The notes under the pieces: generated by a model
Seen by the model: only the letters and a program-made list of their open reading frames with translations
Told to the model about the DNA's origin: nothing
Database searches by the model: none
Origin: Pseudodonghicola xiamenensis DSM 18339
GTDB lineage: Bacteria; Pseudomonadota; Alphaproteobacteria; Rhodobacterales; Rhodobacteraceae
NCBI RefSeq assembly: GCF_000429365.1
Contig: NZ_AUBS01000008.1
Location: 1-64,000 of the forward strand
Direction of reading: 5' to 3'
Length of the DNA stretch: 64,000 bases
Part shown: in pieces, positions 51,688 to 60,240 of the stretch
How positions within the stretch are numbered: the first letter of the stretch is position 1
Layout: each line of letters begins with the position of its first letter
Position numbers and translations under genes: made by a program

Positions 51688-52309
51688 GCAAGGGCTCTCC
51701 GATCCAGCCTCGGGCGCCAATCTCCGACGCCGGCGCGAGACTGTCAAATGGGCGGTATTGCAGGTGCCCGCCGTCGCGGGCCAAACCTTCGATTACCGCA
51801 GAGCTGCCCCCGATCCGTCCTGCGGCTTGACCACGCCCCGCCACCGAACCGCCGCAGGCACCTGCATCCGACCTCCGGCACCCGGGGGACCTTGTCAGCC
51901 CGAGAGAGCCCCCGCGCCGGCGCCCCGGCTTTCGCCGCGGCTCTCCAGAGCCATGCCGCGCCCCTTCCCAGTCCCTCCATCCGATCCCGTCCAGCCGCCG
52001 CTGCTCCCCCTGATCGGGAGCCTGGATATCGGCGCCCTCATACTCCGCCTGGCAAAGCCTCTCACCGGACAGCCCAAAGATGCGCCCACCGCGCGCCCCT
52101 GGCCTTCCTGATCTCCGATCTGCCCCTGGTCACATGGGCGTTCCTGCTGCGCCCCGAACAGCCCTGCCCCGATCTCCCCGCCCCACGGGCGCGCCCATGC
52201 CGGGTTTCTGGCCGGGTTTCTGGCCATGTTCCTCTCCAGCGGCGCCCGCCCCCCTTTGCAACCCCGGCCAATCCGCATTAGGTGAAGGGAACACTGCGCG
52301 GAGACCACG
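51688..52309. other. Divergent intergenic region, no recognised gene
   Basis: This 622-bp GC-rich gap lies between alkB (minus) and ftsY (plus). It contains a small 12-bp tandem duplication of GGGTTTCTGGCC at about 52202-52225. Open frames on both strands run through it but show proline/arginine-rich, non-protein-like composition and no domain. It may be residue of a decayed gene. Confidence 0.45.
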
Positions 52310-53545
52310 ATGGCGTTTTTCTCGAAACTCAAGGACCGGCTGTTCAAATCCTCCTCCAAGCTCGAACAGGGGCTGGACGCCATCATCGAGGATGGCGGCG
52401 AGGAGGAGCTGGTCGCAGACCAGCCCGAAGAGCAGCCTGCGCCCGCCCCGGCCCCCGAACCGGAGCCGCAACCCGACCCCGCCCCAGCGGAAGAACCGCT
52501 CGCCCCGGCGGAGGAGACCCCGCCGGCACCGGCACCGCTGGAAGAGCCCGCCCCCGAAGCCGAACCCGACGACAGCCCGGCGGCCCCGCCCGAAATCCCT
52601 CCGGCCGAACTGCCGGCGGAAATTCCCTCGGTCGTGCCCGGAGAAGACGCCGGTACGCCGGGTTTTCTCGGCCGGCTGCTGGGCCGCGGCACGCCGAAGC
52701 GCGGCACAGTCACCCGCCGGGTGCTCGACGACGACATGCTGGAACAGCTCGAAGAGCTGTTGATCGCCTCGGACATGGGTGTCGACACCGCGCTCAGGAT
52801 CACCGCCAATCTGGCAGAAGGCCGCTACGGCAAGAAGGTCTCGACCGAAGAGATCAAGACGCTTCTGGCCGCCGAGATCACCCGCATCATGGAGCCCGTC
52901 GCCCGGCCGCTGCCGATCTACGCCAAGCGGCCGCAGGTGGTGCTGGTGGTGGGTGTCAACGGCTCTGGCAAGACCACCACCATCGGCAAGCTTGCCAGCC
53001 AGTTCAAGGCCGCCGGCAAGAAGGTGGTGATCGCCGCCGGCGATACCTTCCGCGCGGCGGCCGTCGAACAGCTCCAGGTCTGGGGTGATCGCGCCGGGGT
53101 GCCGGTTCTGACCGCGCCCGAGGGCTCGGATCCGGCCTCGCTCGCCTTCGATGCCATGACGCGGGCACAGGAAGACGGCGCCGATCTTTTGATGATCGAC
53201 ACCGCCGGGCGGTTGCAAAACCGCGCCGATCTGATGGAGGAGCTGGCCAAGATCGTCCGCGTCATCCGCAAAAAGGACGAAACCGCGCCGCACAACACCC
53301 TTCTGGTACTCGACGCTACCACCGGCCAGAACGCGCTGAGCCAGGTGGAGATCTTCAAGAAGATCTCGGATGTCTCGGGCCTGGTGATGACCAAGCTCGA
53401 CGGCACTGCCAAGGGCGGCGTTCTGGTGGCGTTGGCGGACAAATTCGGCCTGCCGATCCATGCCATCGGGGTGGGGGAACAGATCGACGATCTTGCCCCC
53501 TTCGACCCTGAGGAGTTCGCCGCCGCCCTGACCGGGCTTGAATGA
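52310..53545 (+). CDS. ftsY: Signal recognition particle receptor
   Basis: A 411-residue FtsY, the membrane-bound receptor for SRP-ribosome complexes. It starts MAFFSKLKDRLFKSSSK, has an acidic Pro/Ala-rich linker at about 35-110 (the usual A domain) and the NG domain after it. GTPase motifs: GVNGSGKTTT (near 214), DTFRAAAVEQL, DTAGRLQN and TKLDGTAKGG, plus GVGEQIDDLAPFD. Upstream of the DMT transporter and yciB in an order common to this bacterial group. Confidence 0.96.
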   Translation: MAFFSKLKDRLFKSSSKLEQGLDAIIEDGGEEELVADQPEEQPAPAPAPEPEPQPDPAPAEEPLAPAEETPPAPAPLEEPAPEAEPDDSPAAPPEIPPAELPAEIPSVVPGEDAGTPGFLGRLLGRGTPKRGTVTRRVLDDDMLEQLEELLIASDMGVDTALRITANLAEGRYGKKVSTEEIKTLLAAEITRIMEPVARPLPIYAKRPQVVLVVGVNGSGKTTTIGKLASQFKAAGKKVVIAAGDTFRAAAVEQLQVWGDRAGVPVLTAPEGSDPASLAFDAMTRAQEDGADLLMIDTAGRLQNRADLMEELAKIVRVIRKKDETAPHNTLLVLDATTGQNALSQVEIFKKISDVSGLVMTKLDGTAKGGVLVALADKFGLPIHAIGVGEQIDDLAPFDPEEFAAALTGLE

Positions 53546-53657
53546 GGATGGGCGCACCACTTGCCCACCCCGGCAGAGGCGGTAACCTAATGGCGACGCC
53601 CCGGCATGCGGGTCTCCTCCTCGAAGGCAGGGATCGAACGGCATCGGAGATGTCGGC

Positions 53658-54572
53658 GTGAAATCCCTTTTCATCGCCCTATCCCTGGCGCTGCTGGCCA
53701 GAGGCGCCTTGGCCCAGGTGAACCTGCCCGATTGCACCGAGAACTGGCGAGCGCTTGCTGCGGCACTGCCCGTTGACGAGTTGCATTACACCGGACCGGA
53801 GCTGGACACGCAGGGCCGTTGCCGCCTGAGCGATATCTCCTTCCAGATCGGAACCTATCAACGGATGGAGATAGAGCGGCTGTCCTGGAGCGGGACCGGG
53901 CTGGAGCGGACCGTCGAGGGGCAGCCACCGGAAGCCCTGGACCTGAGCTTCGAAGGCGCGCGCGCTATGGCGACAATCCCGGATCAACCGGTACTGAACT
54001 ATCTCTATCGGGAACAGGCACGGGCGTTGCAATCGGTCTCAGGCGACCTGCGCTATCATTGGAGCCCCGGGGAGCCGCTGGTGCTCGATCAACTAGCGCT
54101 CGACTTCCGTAACGGCAACCGGATCACCCTGAGCGCGCAGATCGCCGGGCTCGATCTCGGCAGTCTCGCTGCGCTGCAGACCAGCAGAGACAGCGCAACC
54201 CTGTCGGAGGCGCGACTGGAAATTTATAGCTACGGGCTGTTCGAAACGCTGGCGCTGGTGCCGATGGGCCAGATGATGCTGATCCCGGGACAGGCCCCCG
54301 AGGCGCAGGTCGAGACCCTCAAGACACGGGCAACGGCCTTCATCGGAGCATTGTCCCAACCGGCATTGGACGCGCCCAGCAAGACAGCGCTGAGCGCGCT
54401 GGTCCAAAGCCTGCCGCATCCGCAAGGCCGGTTCGCCGCGCATCTGACGACTGTCGGTGAGGGCATGCCCCTAGGCCGGCTGACCGAAGGCCTGACAAGC
54501 ACACCCAAGGACGGCCTGGCTGACTGGCTCCGCGATCTGCGGCTGACGGTCACCTGGGAGCCAAAGACTTGA
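53658..54572 (+). CDS. Secreted protein of unknown function
   Basis: A 304-residue exported protein (signal MKSLFIALSLALLARGALAQ; GTG start). The mature part is not recognisable, with VNLPDCTENWRALAAALPVD and paired Cys near 26 and 58; mixed alpha/beta. It overlaps the next gene by 4 bp (TTGA), so it is part of the ftsY-DMT-yciB transcription unit. Function unknown. Confidence 0.75.
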   Translation: MKSLFIALSLALLARGALAQVNLPDCTENWRALAAALPVDELHYTGPELDTQGRCRLSDISFQIGTYQRMEIERLSWSGTGLERTVEGQPPEALDLSFEGARAMATIPDQPVLNYLYREQARALQSVSGDLRYHWSPGEPLVLDQLALDFRNGNRITLSAQIAGLDLGSLAALQTSRDSATLSEARLEIYSYGLFETLALVPMGQMMLIPGQAPEAQVETLKTRATAFIGALSQPALDAPSKTALSALVQSLPHPQGRFAAHLTTVGEGMPLGRLTEGLTSTPKDGLADWLRDLRLTVTWEPKT

Positions 54573-55471
54573 GCGACTATCTTCTCTCTCTCGAAGGCAC
54601 CGAAGCCGGCCATACCGCCGCTCTCTTCCTCGCCATTCTGGCGGCCTTCCTTCATGCCGTCTTCGGCGCGCTGCAGAAAGGGCGTCACGATCCCTGGCTC
54701 AGCCGGGGGGCCATCGACATCGCCTATTTCCTCATGGCCGCGCCCTTCGCGCTGTTCGTGGTGCCCTGGCCCGAGCCGCATATGTGGCCGATCTTCGCCA
54801 CCGCCTGGGCGATCCATGTCGCTTACAAGTTGCTGCAGGCGCTGGCCTATACCAAGGGCGCCTATACGGTGGTCTATCCGGTGGTGCGCGGCACCGGGCC
54901 GCTGTTCGCGGTGATCGGTGCCGGTCTCTTCTTCGGCGAGCATTTCAACCCGGTCCAATGGCTTGGCGTGGCGGTGCTGCTGGCGGGGATTTTCGGCCTG
55001 GCGGTCTATAACCTGATCTTCCTGCAAACCGCGCGAGACACATTGGTGCCGGCGCTGGGGCTGGCGGTGGCGACCGGGCTCTTTGTCGCGCTCTATACCA
55101 CCTATGATGCCTATGGCATCCGCTCCACCGCCGATCCCTTTACCTTTCTGGCCTGGTTCTTCACCTTTGACGGCATCGTGATGCCGATCATCGCCGCCCT
55201 GCGCTATAGAACCATGATCGACCGCCCCAGTCTGGCGCCGCTGGCGCTGCGCGGGGTTACCGGCGGGATCGTGGCCTTCTTCAGCTTCGGTTCGATCATG
55301 ATGGCCACGCGGCTCGACAAAGTGGGCGAAGCGGCTGTACTGCGCGAAACATCGACCGTCTTCGCCGCGTTGATCGGCTGGTTGGTGCTGAAGGAAACCG
55401 TCGGCCCCCGCCGTATCGCGCTGATGGCTTTGATCGCACTCGGCGCGGTGATAGTGGAAATGGGCGGCTGA
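54569..55471 (+). CDS. DMT-superfamily transporter (EamA type)
   Basis: A 300-residue inner-membrane protein with about ten hydrophobic segments in two EamA-like halves: AYTKGAYTVVYPVVRGTGPL (near 91-110) with the next helix VAVLLAGIFGL, and KVGEAAVLRETSTVFAALIG with WLVLKETVGPRRI near 275. Starts at TTG overlapping the previous stop by 4 bp. Possible metabolite exporter; substrate unknown. Confidence 0.88.
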   Translation: MSDYLLSLEGTEAGHTAALFLAILAAFLHAVFGALQKGRHDPWLSRGAIDIAYFLMAAPFALFVVPWPEPHMWPIFATAWAIHVAYKLLQALAYTKGAYTVVYPVVRGTGPLFAVIGAGLFFGEHFNPVQWLGVAVLLAGIFGLAVYNLIFLQTARDTLVPALGLAVATGLFVALYTTYDAYGIRSTADPFTFLAWFFTFDGIVMPIIAALRYRTMIDRPSLAPLALRGVTGGIVAFFSFGSIMMATRLDKVGEAAVLRETSTVFAALIGWLVLKETVGPRRIALMALIALGAVIVEMGG

Positions 55472-55472
55472 G

Positions 55473-56108
55473 ATGCGAAAGGCAGCGAGACAGATGAGCG
55501 ACCAGAAAAAGCACGTGAACCCGATCCTGCGCCAGGGGCTCGAACTGGGGCCGACGGTGATCTTCTTTCTGCTTTACATGAAGCTGAAAGAGCACAGCTT
55601 TCTCATCGGCGGCACCGAATACTCCGGCTTCATCATCGCCACCGTCCTTTTCGTGCCGGTCCTTCTGATCTCGATCGGCTTTCTGTGGAAGCTGACCGGC
55701 CAGCTCAGCCGGCTGCAGATCTTCACCGCCTTCGTGGTGATCTTCTTCGGCGCGCTGACAGCCTGGTTCAACGACGAACGATTCTTCAAGATGAAGACCA
55801 CCATCGTCTATGGGTTGTTCGCCGCGATCCTCGGCGTCGGGCTTTTGCAGGGCCGCTCTTATCTCGCCTATGTGCTGCACGAGATGATGCCGATGCAGGA
55901 AACCGGCTGGATGATCCTGACCCGCCGGCTCTGCTTCGGTTTCGCCGCGCTGGCGGTCGCGAACGAAGCGGTCTGGCGGACCATGTCCACCGACCTCTGG
56001 GTCAAGATCGAAACATTCGGCTTCCCGATCCTGCTGTTTCTCTATCTGTGGTGGCAGGTGATGACGTTGCAAAAATACCTGATCGACCCCGGCAACCGCG
56101 ATCTTTGA
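55473..56108 (+). CDS. yciB: Inner membrane-spanning protein YciB (IspZ/intracellular septation A family)
   Basis: A 211-residue membrane protein of the YciB family, which supports envelope integrity and septation. Family features: NPILRQGLELGPTVIFFLLY near 15-34, a segment ending in FTAFVVIFFGALTAWFNDERFFKMK, and the conserved RRLCFGFAALAVANEAVW near 151. Five predicted membrane helices. The first ATG (55473) follows the previous stop by one base; ATG 55494 (MSDQKKHVNP) would give a more usual N-terminus and is an alternative. Confidence 0.88.
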   Translation: MRKAARQMSDQKKHVNPILRQGLELGPTVIFFLLYMKLKEHSFLIGGTEYSGFIIATVLFVPVLLISIGFLWKLTGQLSRLQIFTAFVVIFFGALTAWFNDERFFKMKTTIVYGLFAAILGVGLLQGRSYLAYVLHEMMPMQETGWMILTRRLCFGFAALAVANEAVWRTMSTDLWVKIETFGFPILLFLYLWWQVMTLQKYLIDPGNRDL

Positions 56109-56214
56109 GGCACCAAGGGCGCTGCGGGCTTGCTCCCGTGGCGCGTTTTGCTAGCCTGCCGCCGAAATCCGGCCCCTGCGGTCGGTCGTCTCCCCGGTTC
56201 AGGAGCCCCCGGCC

Positions 56215-56889
56215 ATGTCCCTCCACTCCCTGCCCGACAGCGGTTTTCTTTCCGCCGCCTCGGATGAGCTGAAGCGAATGCTCTCGGCCCAGGCGGCAGA
56301 GATCACGCTGACCGAAGGTGAAGTCCTGTTCGAACAGGGCATATTGGGCGAATCGCTTTATGCCATCCTCGAAGGCCAGCTCGAATTCTCGATCCTCGCT
56401 GCCGACGGGCGCAAGCTGTCGCTCGACATGATGGGCCCCGGGGCGATCTTTGGCGAAATCACACTGTTCGATCCCGGCCCGCGCACCGCCACGGTGACAG
56501 CCCTGGCGCACTGCCGGCTGCTGCGGGTGCGCCACAAGGATGTGCTGAACAATATCCGCCACAATCCCGACCTGGCCGAGGATCTGATCCGGCTGGCCGG
56601 CCAGCGTATGCGCTGGATGGGCCGGCTGCTGAACGAACAGGTGTTCCTGCCGCTCCCTACCCGACTGGCCCGTAAGCTGCTGCATCTGACCGAGGTGGCC
56701 GGCGGCGATGGCGCCGCACTGGCGCTGTCGCAATCGGAACTGGCGGAGTTCGTCGGCGCCACCCGCGAGGCGGTATCGAAAACCCTCTCCGCCTGGCGCA
56801 AGGACGGGGTCATCACCGCCGCGCGTGGCGGGCTGGCCATCCGGGACCGCGACGCCCTGCTGGCCCTGGCCGACCCCGAGGCGATCTGA
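56215..56889 (+). CDS. Crp/Fnr-family transcriptional regulator
   Basis: A 224-residue CRP-fold regulator. The cyclic-nucleotide-binding-like domain contains GEVLFEQGILGESLYAILEG (near 35-54) and GAIFGEITLFDPGPRTATV (near 81-99; the phosphate cassette GEI-x10-RTATV). The winged helix has LSQSELAEFVGATREAVSKT (near 175-194), with the R-E pair that reads TGTGA half-sites. There are no Fnr-type N-terminal cysteines, so it is unlikely to be an oxygen sensor. A perfect TGTGA-N6-TCACA site lies 59 bp after its stop, in front of a possible small RNA. Confidence 0.9.
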   Translation: MSLHSLPDSGFLSAASDELKRMLSAQAAEITLTEGEVLFEQGILGESLYAILEGQLEFSILAADGRKLSLDMMGPGAIFGEITLFDPGPRTATVTALAHCRLLRVRHKDVLNNIRHNPDLAEDLIRLAGQRMRWMGRLLNEQVFLPLPTRLARKLLHLTEVAGGDGAALALSQSELAEFVGATREAVSKTLSAWRKDGVITAARGGLAIRDRDALLALADPEAI

Positions 56890-56947
56890 TCGCCGACAAC
56901 AAGACAATCGGCGTAAAGCACAAATTTCTTCGCGAATTCTCTTAGGT

Positions 56948-56963
56948 TGTGAACCAGGTCACA
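56948..56963. promoter_or_regulatory. Perfect CRP-type site
   Basis: TGTGAACCAGGTCACA is an exact match to the TGTGA-N6-TCACA consensus. Its centre lies about 40 bp before a predicted transcription start near 56996 with TCTAAG (56983-56988) as -10, a class II activator position. Confidence 0.7.
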
Positions 56964-56995
56964 GAAGCCGGACCACAACACATCTAAGACAGGCG

Positions 56996-57141
56996 CAGGA
57001 TGGCTGCATCGCCCCCACGACGTGGTTGTCCGGGGGGGGAGCAACCTCCTCAGTAGTATGAGCCGATCCATCTTTTCCCGTATCGTTACCGGACCGGTTC
57101 AGGTTCGAGCCATGTGTCCCCCGACACATGGCTCATTTTCC
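56996..57141 (+). ncRNA. Candidate small RNA ending at a strong terminator
   Basis: Between the CRP-type site and a strong intrinsic terminator lies about 145 nt without a convincing protein gene. It can form GGTTG (57024-57028)/CAACC (57041-57045), and exposes an anti-Shine-Dalgarno-like CCTCCTC at 57044-57050; ACCGGACCGGT is another short palindrome before the terminator. The only ORF begins at 57000 (18 codons, proline-rich) with no proper ribosome-binding site. A CRP-type-controlled small RNA is the simplest reading, but no known family is recognised. Confidence 0.5.
57107..57141 (+). terminator. Strong rho-independent terminator
   Basis: GAGCCATGTGTC (57107-57118) and GACACATGGCTC (57123-57134) form a perfect 12-bp stem with a CCCC loop, followed by ATTTTCCTTT. 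No annotated gene ends just upstream on the plus strand. Confidence 0.88.
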
Positions 57142-57187
57142 TTTAAATGGGGGCAAGCCCGCTGGAGGAAGTCCCGAAATTACAGGC

Positions 57188-57433
57188 TCAGAATTTCTTC
57201 TTGCCAATCTGATCCGGTTCCGCCGAACTTTGATCATTACGATTTTTTCCGGGAATGCCATTGGCTTCCCGTTCAAGGCGAGCCTTGCGTAAACGCTCTG
57301 TTCTGAGACGCCGCTGAGTCGTCTCATCGTCTACGATCTCCATTGCCGCGCGGGAGATTTTGTCCATCGGCGTTTCCGCACGAGGCGCCGTCATCTTGAT
57401 CTTGTCTAATGTGATTTTTGTGGGTTTCGCCAT
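57188..57433 (-). CDS. Small charged protein of unknown function
   Basis: An 81-residue basic protein, MAKPTKITLDKIKMTAPRAE then TPMDKISRAAMEIV, with a charged helix (TERLRKARLEREANG) and a Lys-rich end. AAGGAAAG precedes the ATG. It resembles small Rhodobacteraceae proteins; no domain name can be given. A hairpin GCCGGCC-AGAAA-GGCCGGC (57484-57502) lies between it and the DUF982 gene on the same strand. Confidence 0.6.
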   Translation of the reverse strand: MAKPTKITLDKIKMTAPRAETPMDKISRAAMEIVDDETTQRRLRTERLRKARLEREANGIPGKNRNDQSSAEPDQIGKKKF

Positions 57434-57483
57434 TCTGCGCTTTCCTTCATTAGCGGCTTGTCTATGCCGCGTGACACATCTCT

Positions 57484-57502
57484 GCCGGCCAGAAAGGCCG
57501 GC
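57484..57502. terminator. GC hairpin between two small genes
   Basis: GCCGGCC (57484-57490) and GGCCGGC (57496-57502) form a 7-bp stem with an AGAAA/TTTCT loop. It follows the DUF982 gene on the minus strand; no T tract. Confidence 0.5.
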
Positions 57503-57562
57503 CTCTTGCTGTCATCGGATCAAGCGCCAATTGGCAAAGGCGCGAAGCCGTCCCCCTTCGCT

Positions 57563-57835
57563 CTAGAAAGCCGCCACCATATCCGCACTAGCGCGTTCAG
57601 GCCTGAAGCCGGCCGTCTTCGCGGCCGAGACAAAAGCTTTGCGTGCCGCGTCCACTGTTGTCAGGCAATCCATTGCAGCATCGACCTGCTCGATCGCGTG
57701 TTCACGATCTCGGTCGGCAACAGGCCACTTCTTGCGAAGCCAGTAGCGAGCCTGTTCGATGGTGGTAAATTTCTGAGTATCTCCATCCTCTGAAACCACG
57801 AATGTCAGAGGCTTTCCCCAATTAATTTCTATCAT
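57563..57835 (-). CDS. DUF982 family protein
   Basis: A 90-residue protein that fits DUF982: WGKPLTFVV at the start, FTTIEQARYWLRKKWP (near 23-38) and a last helix with DAARKAFVSAAKTAGFRP. The family is found mainly in rhizobia and Rhodobacteraceae and has no known function. The ATG is weakly supported by a GGAATG-type site. Confidence 0.8.
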   Translation of the reverse strand: MIEINWGKPLTFVVSEDGDTQKFTTIEQARYWLRKKWPVADRDREHAIEQVDAAMDCLTTVDAARKAFVSAAKTAGFRPERASADMVAAF

Positions 57836-57902
57836 AACTGTTACATTCCAAAATAAGCCATAACATCCCTCAAGGCACCGCCTGAGGGCACATCAAATAC
57901 AA

Positions 57903-57930
57903 GGCGGGGCAGCCAAGAGGCCACCCCGCC
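57903..57930 (-). terminator. Terminator of the cold-shock gene
   Basis: On the minus strand GGCGGGGTGGCC pairs with GGCTGCCCCGCC (two wobble pairs) around TCTT, followed by TTGTATTTG, 23 bp after the stop codon. Confidence 0.8.
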
Positions 57931-57952
57931 GAATCGTTCCGAAGGACGTATA

Positions 57953-58159
57953 TTACGCCAGCGCCAGATTGGACGCGGATTCACGACCATCCCGCCCGCT
58001 TTCGATATCGAAAGTCACGGCTTGGCCATCGTCCAGACGCTGAATGCCAGCGCGTTCCAGAGCGGAAATGTGAACAAAAATGTCCTTGCCGCCAGATTCA
58101 GGTGCGATGAAGCCGAAGCCTTTGGTTTGATTGAACCATTTCACGGTGCCATTAGCCAT
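57953..58159 (-). CDS. Cold-shock domain protein
   Basis: A 68-residue CspA-type protein, a single cold-shock domain that binds single-stranded RNA/DNA. RNP1 is KGFGFIAP (near 13-20) and RNP2 is DIFVHISAL (near 26-34). It starts MANGTVKWFNQ at 58159. The 5' leader is long (at least 200 nt), typical of cold-shock genes whose leaders control translation, although no particular structure was identified. Confidence 0.94.
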   Translation of the reverse strand: MANGTVKWFNQTKGFGFIAPESGGKDIFVHISALERAGIQRLDDGQAVTFDIESGRDGRESASNLALA

Positions 58160-58370
58160 CGTGATGTCTCCTAGATAATTGCCGCCCACACAACGCGACG
58201 GCCCGGCCCAGTTTCGTCGTAAGAACTACTGAGGCCGCTAGGATACAGAAGGTCGAAAGAAGATGCTTTGCACCCTTTAGATGGGTGCCTGAGGCCAACA
58301 TTGCAAGCTGAAAAGTGCTCACACGCAAAAGAAGCGTATCGCCGCCCGGGACTGGGGTCGGGATTCATAA
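58160..58370 (-). promoter_or_regulatory. Long leader and promoter of the cold-shock gene
   Basis: This 211-bp stretch precedes the cold-shock protein. It probably includes its promoter and untranslated leader. No convincing promoter boxes or known riboregulator pattern were found; the minus-strand ORF crossing it shows no domain. Confidence 0.4.
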
Positions 58371-58399
58371 AAAAAGGCCGGGCTAACTGCCCGGCCTTT
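58371..58399 (-). terminator. Rho-independent terminator of degP
   Basis: AAAGGCCGGGC (58373-58383) pairs with GCCCGGCCTTT (58389-58399) around TAACT. The minus-strand transcript ends in seven T after the stem, 23 bp beyond the degP stop codon. Confidence 0.92.
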
Positions 58400-58421
58400 C
58401 GAGTGACACGCTGAGCGTAGC

Positions 58422-59900
58422 TTACTTGCTGGTGTCGTCGATGCTGAGCGCGACGAAGCGCGGATCACCGCCGCGACGGATCAGCAACAGGATCGACTTG
58501 CGGCCAGCCTCCTTGGCATCGTCGATCCGGGCGGTCAGCTCGGCGATCGTCGTTACCTTCTGCTGCCCCGCCTCGGTGATCAGATCACCGGCGCGCATGC
58601 CCTTTTCAAAGGCTTCCGAGGCTTCGTTCACATCCGTGACCACCAGCCCCTTGGCATCGTCGGGCAGGCCCAGTTCCTGGCGCATCTCATCGTTCGGAAC
58701 CACCAGCGACATACCCAGCATCTGCTGTTCGCTCGGGCTGGACTGATCGCCGTTCTCGGCGCCCGGTGCGGTCTTCTCGGCGTCCTCGCGACGGCCCAGC
58801 GTCACCAGCAGGGTCTTGGTGCCGCCTTCGCGATAGACCACCACACGCACCGTCTTGCCGACTTCGGTATTGCCGACCTGGCGGACCAGAGCGCGGGTGT
58901 CCTTCACCTCGACCCCGTCGAAGGTGACGATCACATCGCCCGACAGCATGCCCGAATCCTTGGCAGGACCGTCCGGCACATCGGTGACCAGCGCGCCTTC
59001 GGGCTTGGTCAGGCCAATCGCCTCGGCGACATCCTTGGTCACGTCCTGGATGCGCACCCCCAGCCAGCCACGGCGGGTTTCGCCGAATTGCTTGAGCTGA
59101 TCGACCACCTTGCTGACCACGTTCGACGCCATCGAGAAGCCGATGCCGATCGAACCGCCATTGGGCGACAGGATCGCAGTATTGACGCCGATCACCTCGC
59201 CCTCCATGTCGAACAGCGGCCCGCCGGAGTTGCCGCGATTGATGGCGGCATCGGTCTGGATATAGTCGTCATAGGTGCCCGAAAGCGCCCGGTTCCGGGC
59301 CGAAACGATCCCGGCCGAAACCGAGAAGCCCTGCCCCAGCGGGTTACCCATGGCCATGACCCAATCGCCGACGCGGGCGGTATCGCTGTCCCCGAACTTG
59401 ACGAAAGGCAGCGGTTCCTTGGCCTCGACCTTCAGCAGGGCGATATCGGTGTTCGGGTCGGTGCCGACAACCTTGGCCTCCAACTCCTTGCCGTCGAAGA
59501 ATTCGATCTGAATCTGGTCAGCGCCGTCGATCACATGGTTGTTGGTGACGACATAACCGTCTTCGGACACCACGAAGCCCGACCCCAGCGCCGTCGAACG
59601 ACGCGGTCGGTCCTGATCGCGATTGCGATCCTGGAAGTCCTTGAAGAAGTCCTCGAAAGGCGAGCCCTTGGGCACGATGCCCTGCGGCCCTGTGCGCCCT
59701 TCGACCATGGTTGTGGTGGTGATGTTGACCACCGCCGGGCTGACCTTATCGACCAGCGGGGCGAGGCTCTCCGGTCGCGCCTCGGCCAGCGCCACCTGCG
59801 CCAGAACCATGACCGCGGTCAGAAGGGTCAGCCAAAGCGTCCGGAAGCGGACGATCGGGCTGGCCAGCCCGTTGAATGAAGTGATTGCCTGTGGCTGCAC
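58422..59900 (-). CDS. degP: DegP/Do-family periplasmic serine protease
   Basis: A 492-residue HtrA-type protease with a signal peptide (residues about 20-45: FRTLWLTLLTAVMVLAQVAL). The catalytic triad is His in VVTNNHVIDG, Asp in PNTDIALLKV and Ser in AAINRGNSGGPLFD, with two PDZ domains after it (GWLGVRIQDVT and GMSLVVPNDE). I start at GTG 59900, which has AAGGAGG at ideal spacing; the TTG at 59918 overlaps that site. It usually follows hflK-hflC in relatives; here a plus-strand gene separates them. A TGCAAC/GTTGCA inverted repeat (60003-60018) lies in front. Confidence 0.95.
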   Translation of the reverse strand: MQPQAITSFNGLASPIVRFRTLWLTLLTAVMVLAQVALAEARPESLAPLVDKVSPAVVNITTTTMVEGRTGPQGIVPKGSPFEDFFKDFQDRNRDQDRPRRSTALGSGFVVSEDGYVVTNNHVIDGADQIQIEFFDGKELEAKVVGTDPNTDIALLKVEAKEPLPFVKFGDSDTARVGDWVMAMGNPLGQGFSVSAGIVSARNRALSGTYDDYIQTDAAINRGNSGGPLFDMEGEVIGVNTAILSPNGGSIGIGFSMASNVVSKVVDQLKQFGETRRGWLGVRIQDVTKDVAEAIGLTKPEGALVTDVPDGPAKDSGMLSGDVIVTFDGVEVKDTRALVRQVGNTEVGKTVRVVVYREGGTKTLLVTLGRREDAEKTAPGAENGDQSSPSEQQMLGMSLVVPNDEMRQELGLPDDAKGLVVTDVNEASEAFEKGMRAGDLITEAGQQKVTTIAELTARIDDAKEAGRKSILLLIRRGGDPRFVALSIDDTSK

Positions 59901-60002
59901 TGATAGCCTCCTTGTCAAAGCCTTACGTCATCGGAAGCCCCGACCGACCTGTCGCCCCGAGGCTGTGTTCCCGGGGTGGAATGTAGTAACTCCCCCCCAT
60001 GC

Positions 60003-60018
60003 TGCAACGAGTGTTGCA
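60003..60018. promoter_or_regulatory. Inverted repeat upstream of degP
   Basis: TGCAACGAGTGTTGCA has perfect 6-bp arms with a 4-nt spacer, about 110 bp before the degP start in the divergent region to the membrane-protein remnant. Possible operator; no regulator is identified. Confidence 0.4.
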
Positions 60019-60240
60019 TGATCTCAACGGCTTGTGAATCATGCGTGACGCCGCTTGACAGAACTCCGCCCAGCGACACGCCCAGATTTGGCACAAACCC
60101 CACCGCAGCAACAGCGCCGATGCGACAGAAATTCAGTGGATCGTCAGTTCTCCGCCGACCCTTTGTTTGCGGCGGGCGATCTGCAAATATTCAGCGCGAG
60201 TCTCAGGGGGCCAGGGCGCCCATCACGGAAGGGCAGCGGC

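Noticed and set aside
52130..53737. 535-codon minus-strand frame over ftsY
   Set aside because: Composition mirrors the Pro/Ala-rich FtsY linker and the conserved NG domain lies on the plus strand.
57000..57056. 18-codon proline-rich ORF
   Set aside because: No suitably spaced ribosome-binding site and no conservation evidence; kept only as part of the candidate small RNA.
57098..57140. Possible tRNA (GGTTCGAGCC resembles a T-arm)
   Set aside because: It is part of a 12-bp terminator stem; no cloverleaf or acceptor stem can be built around it.
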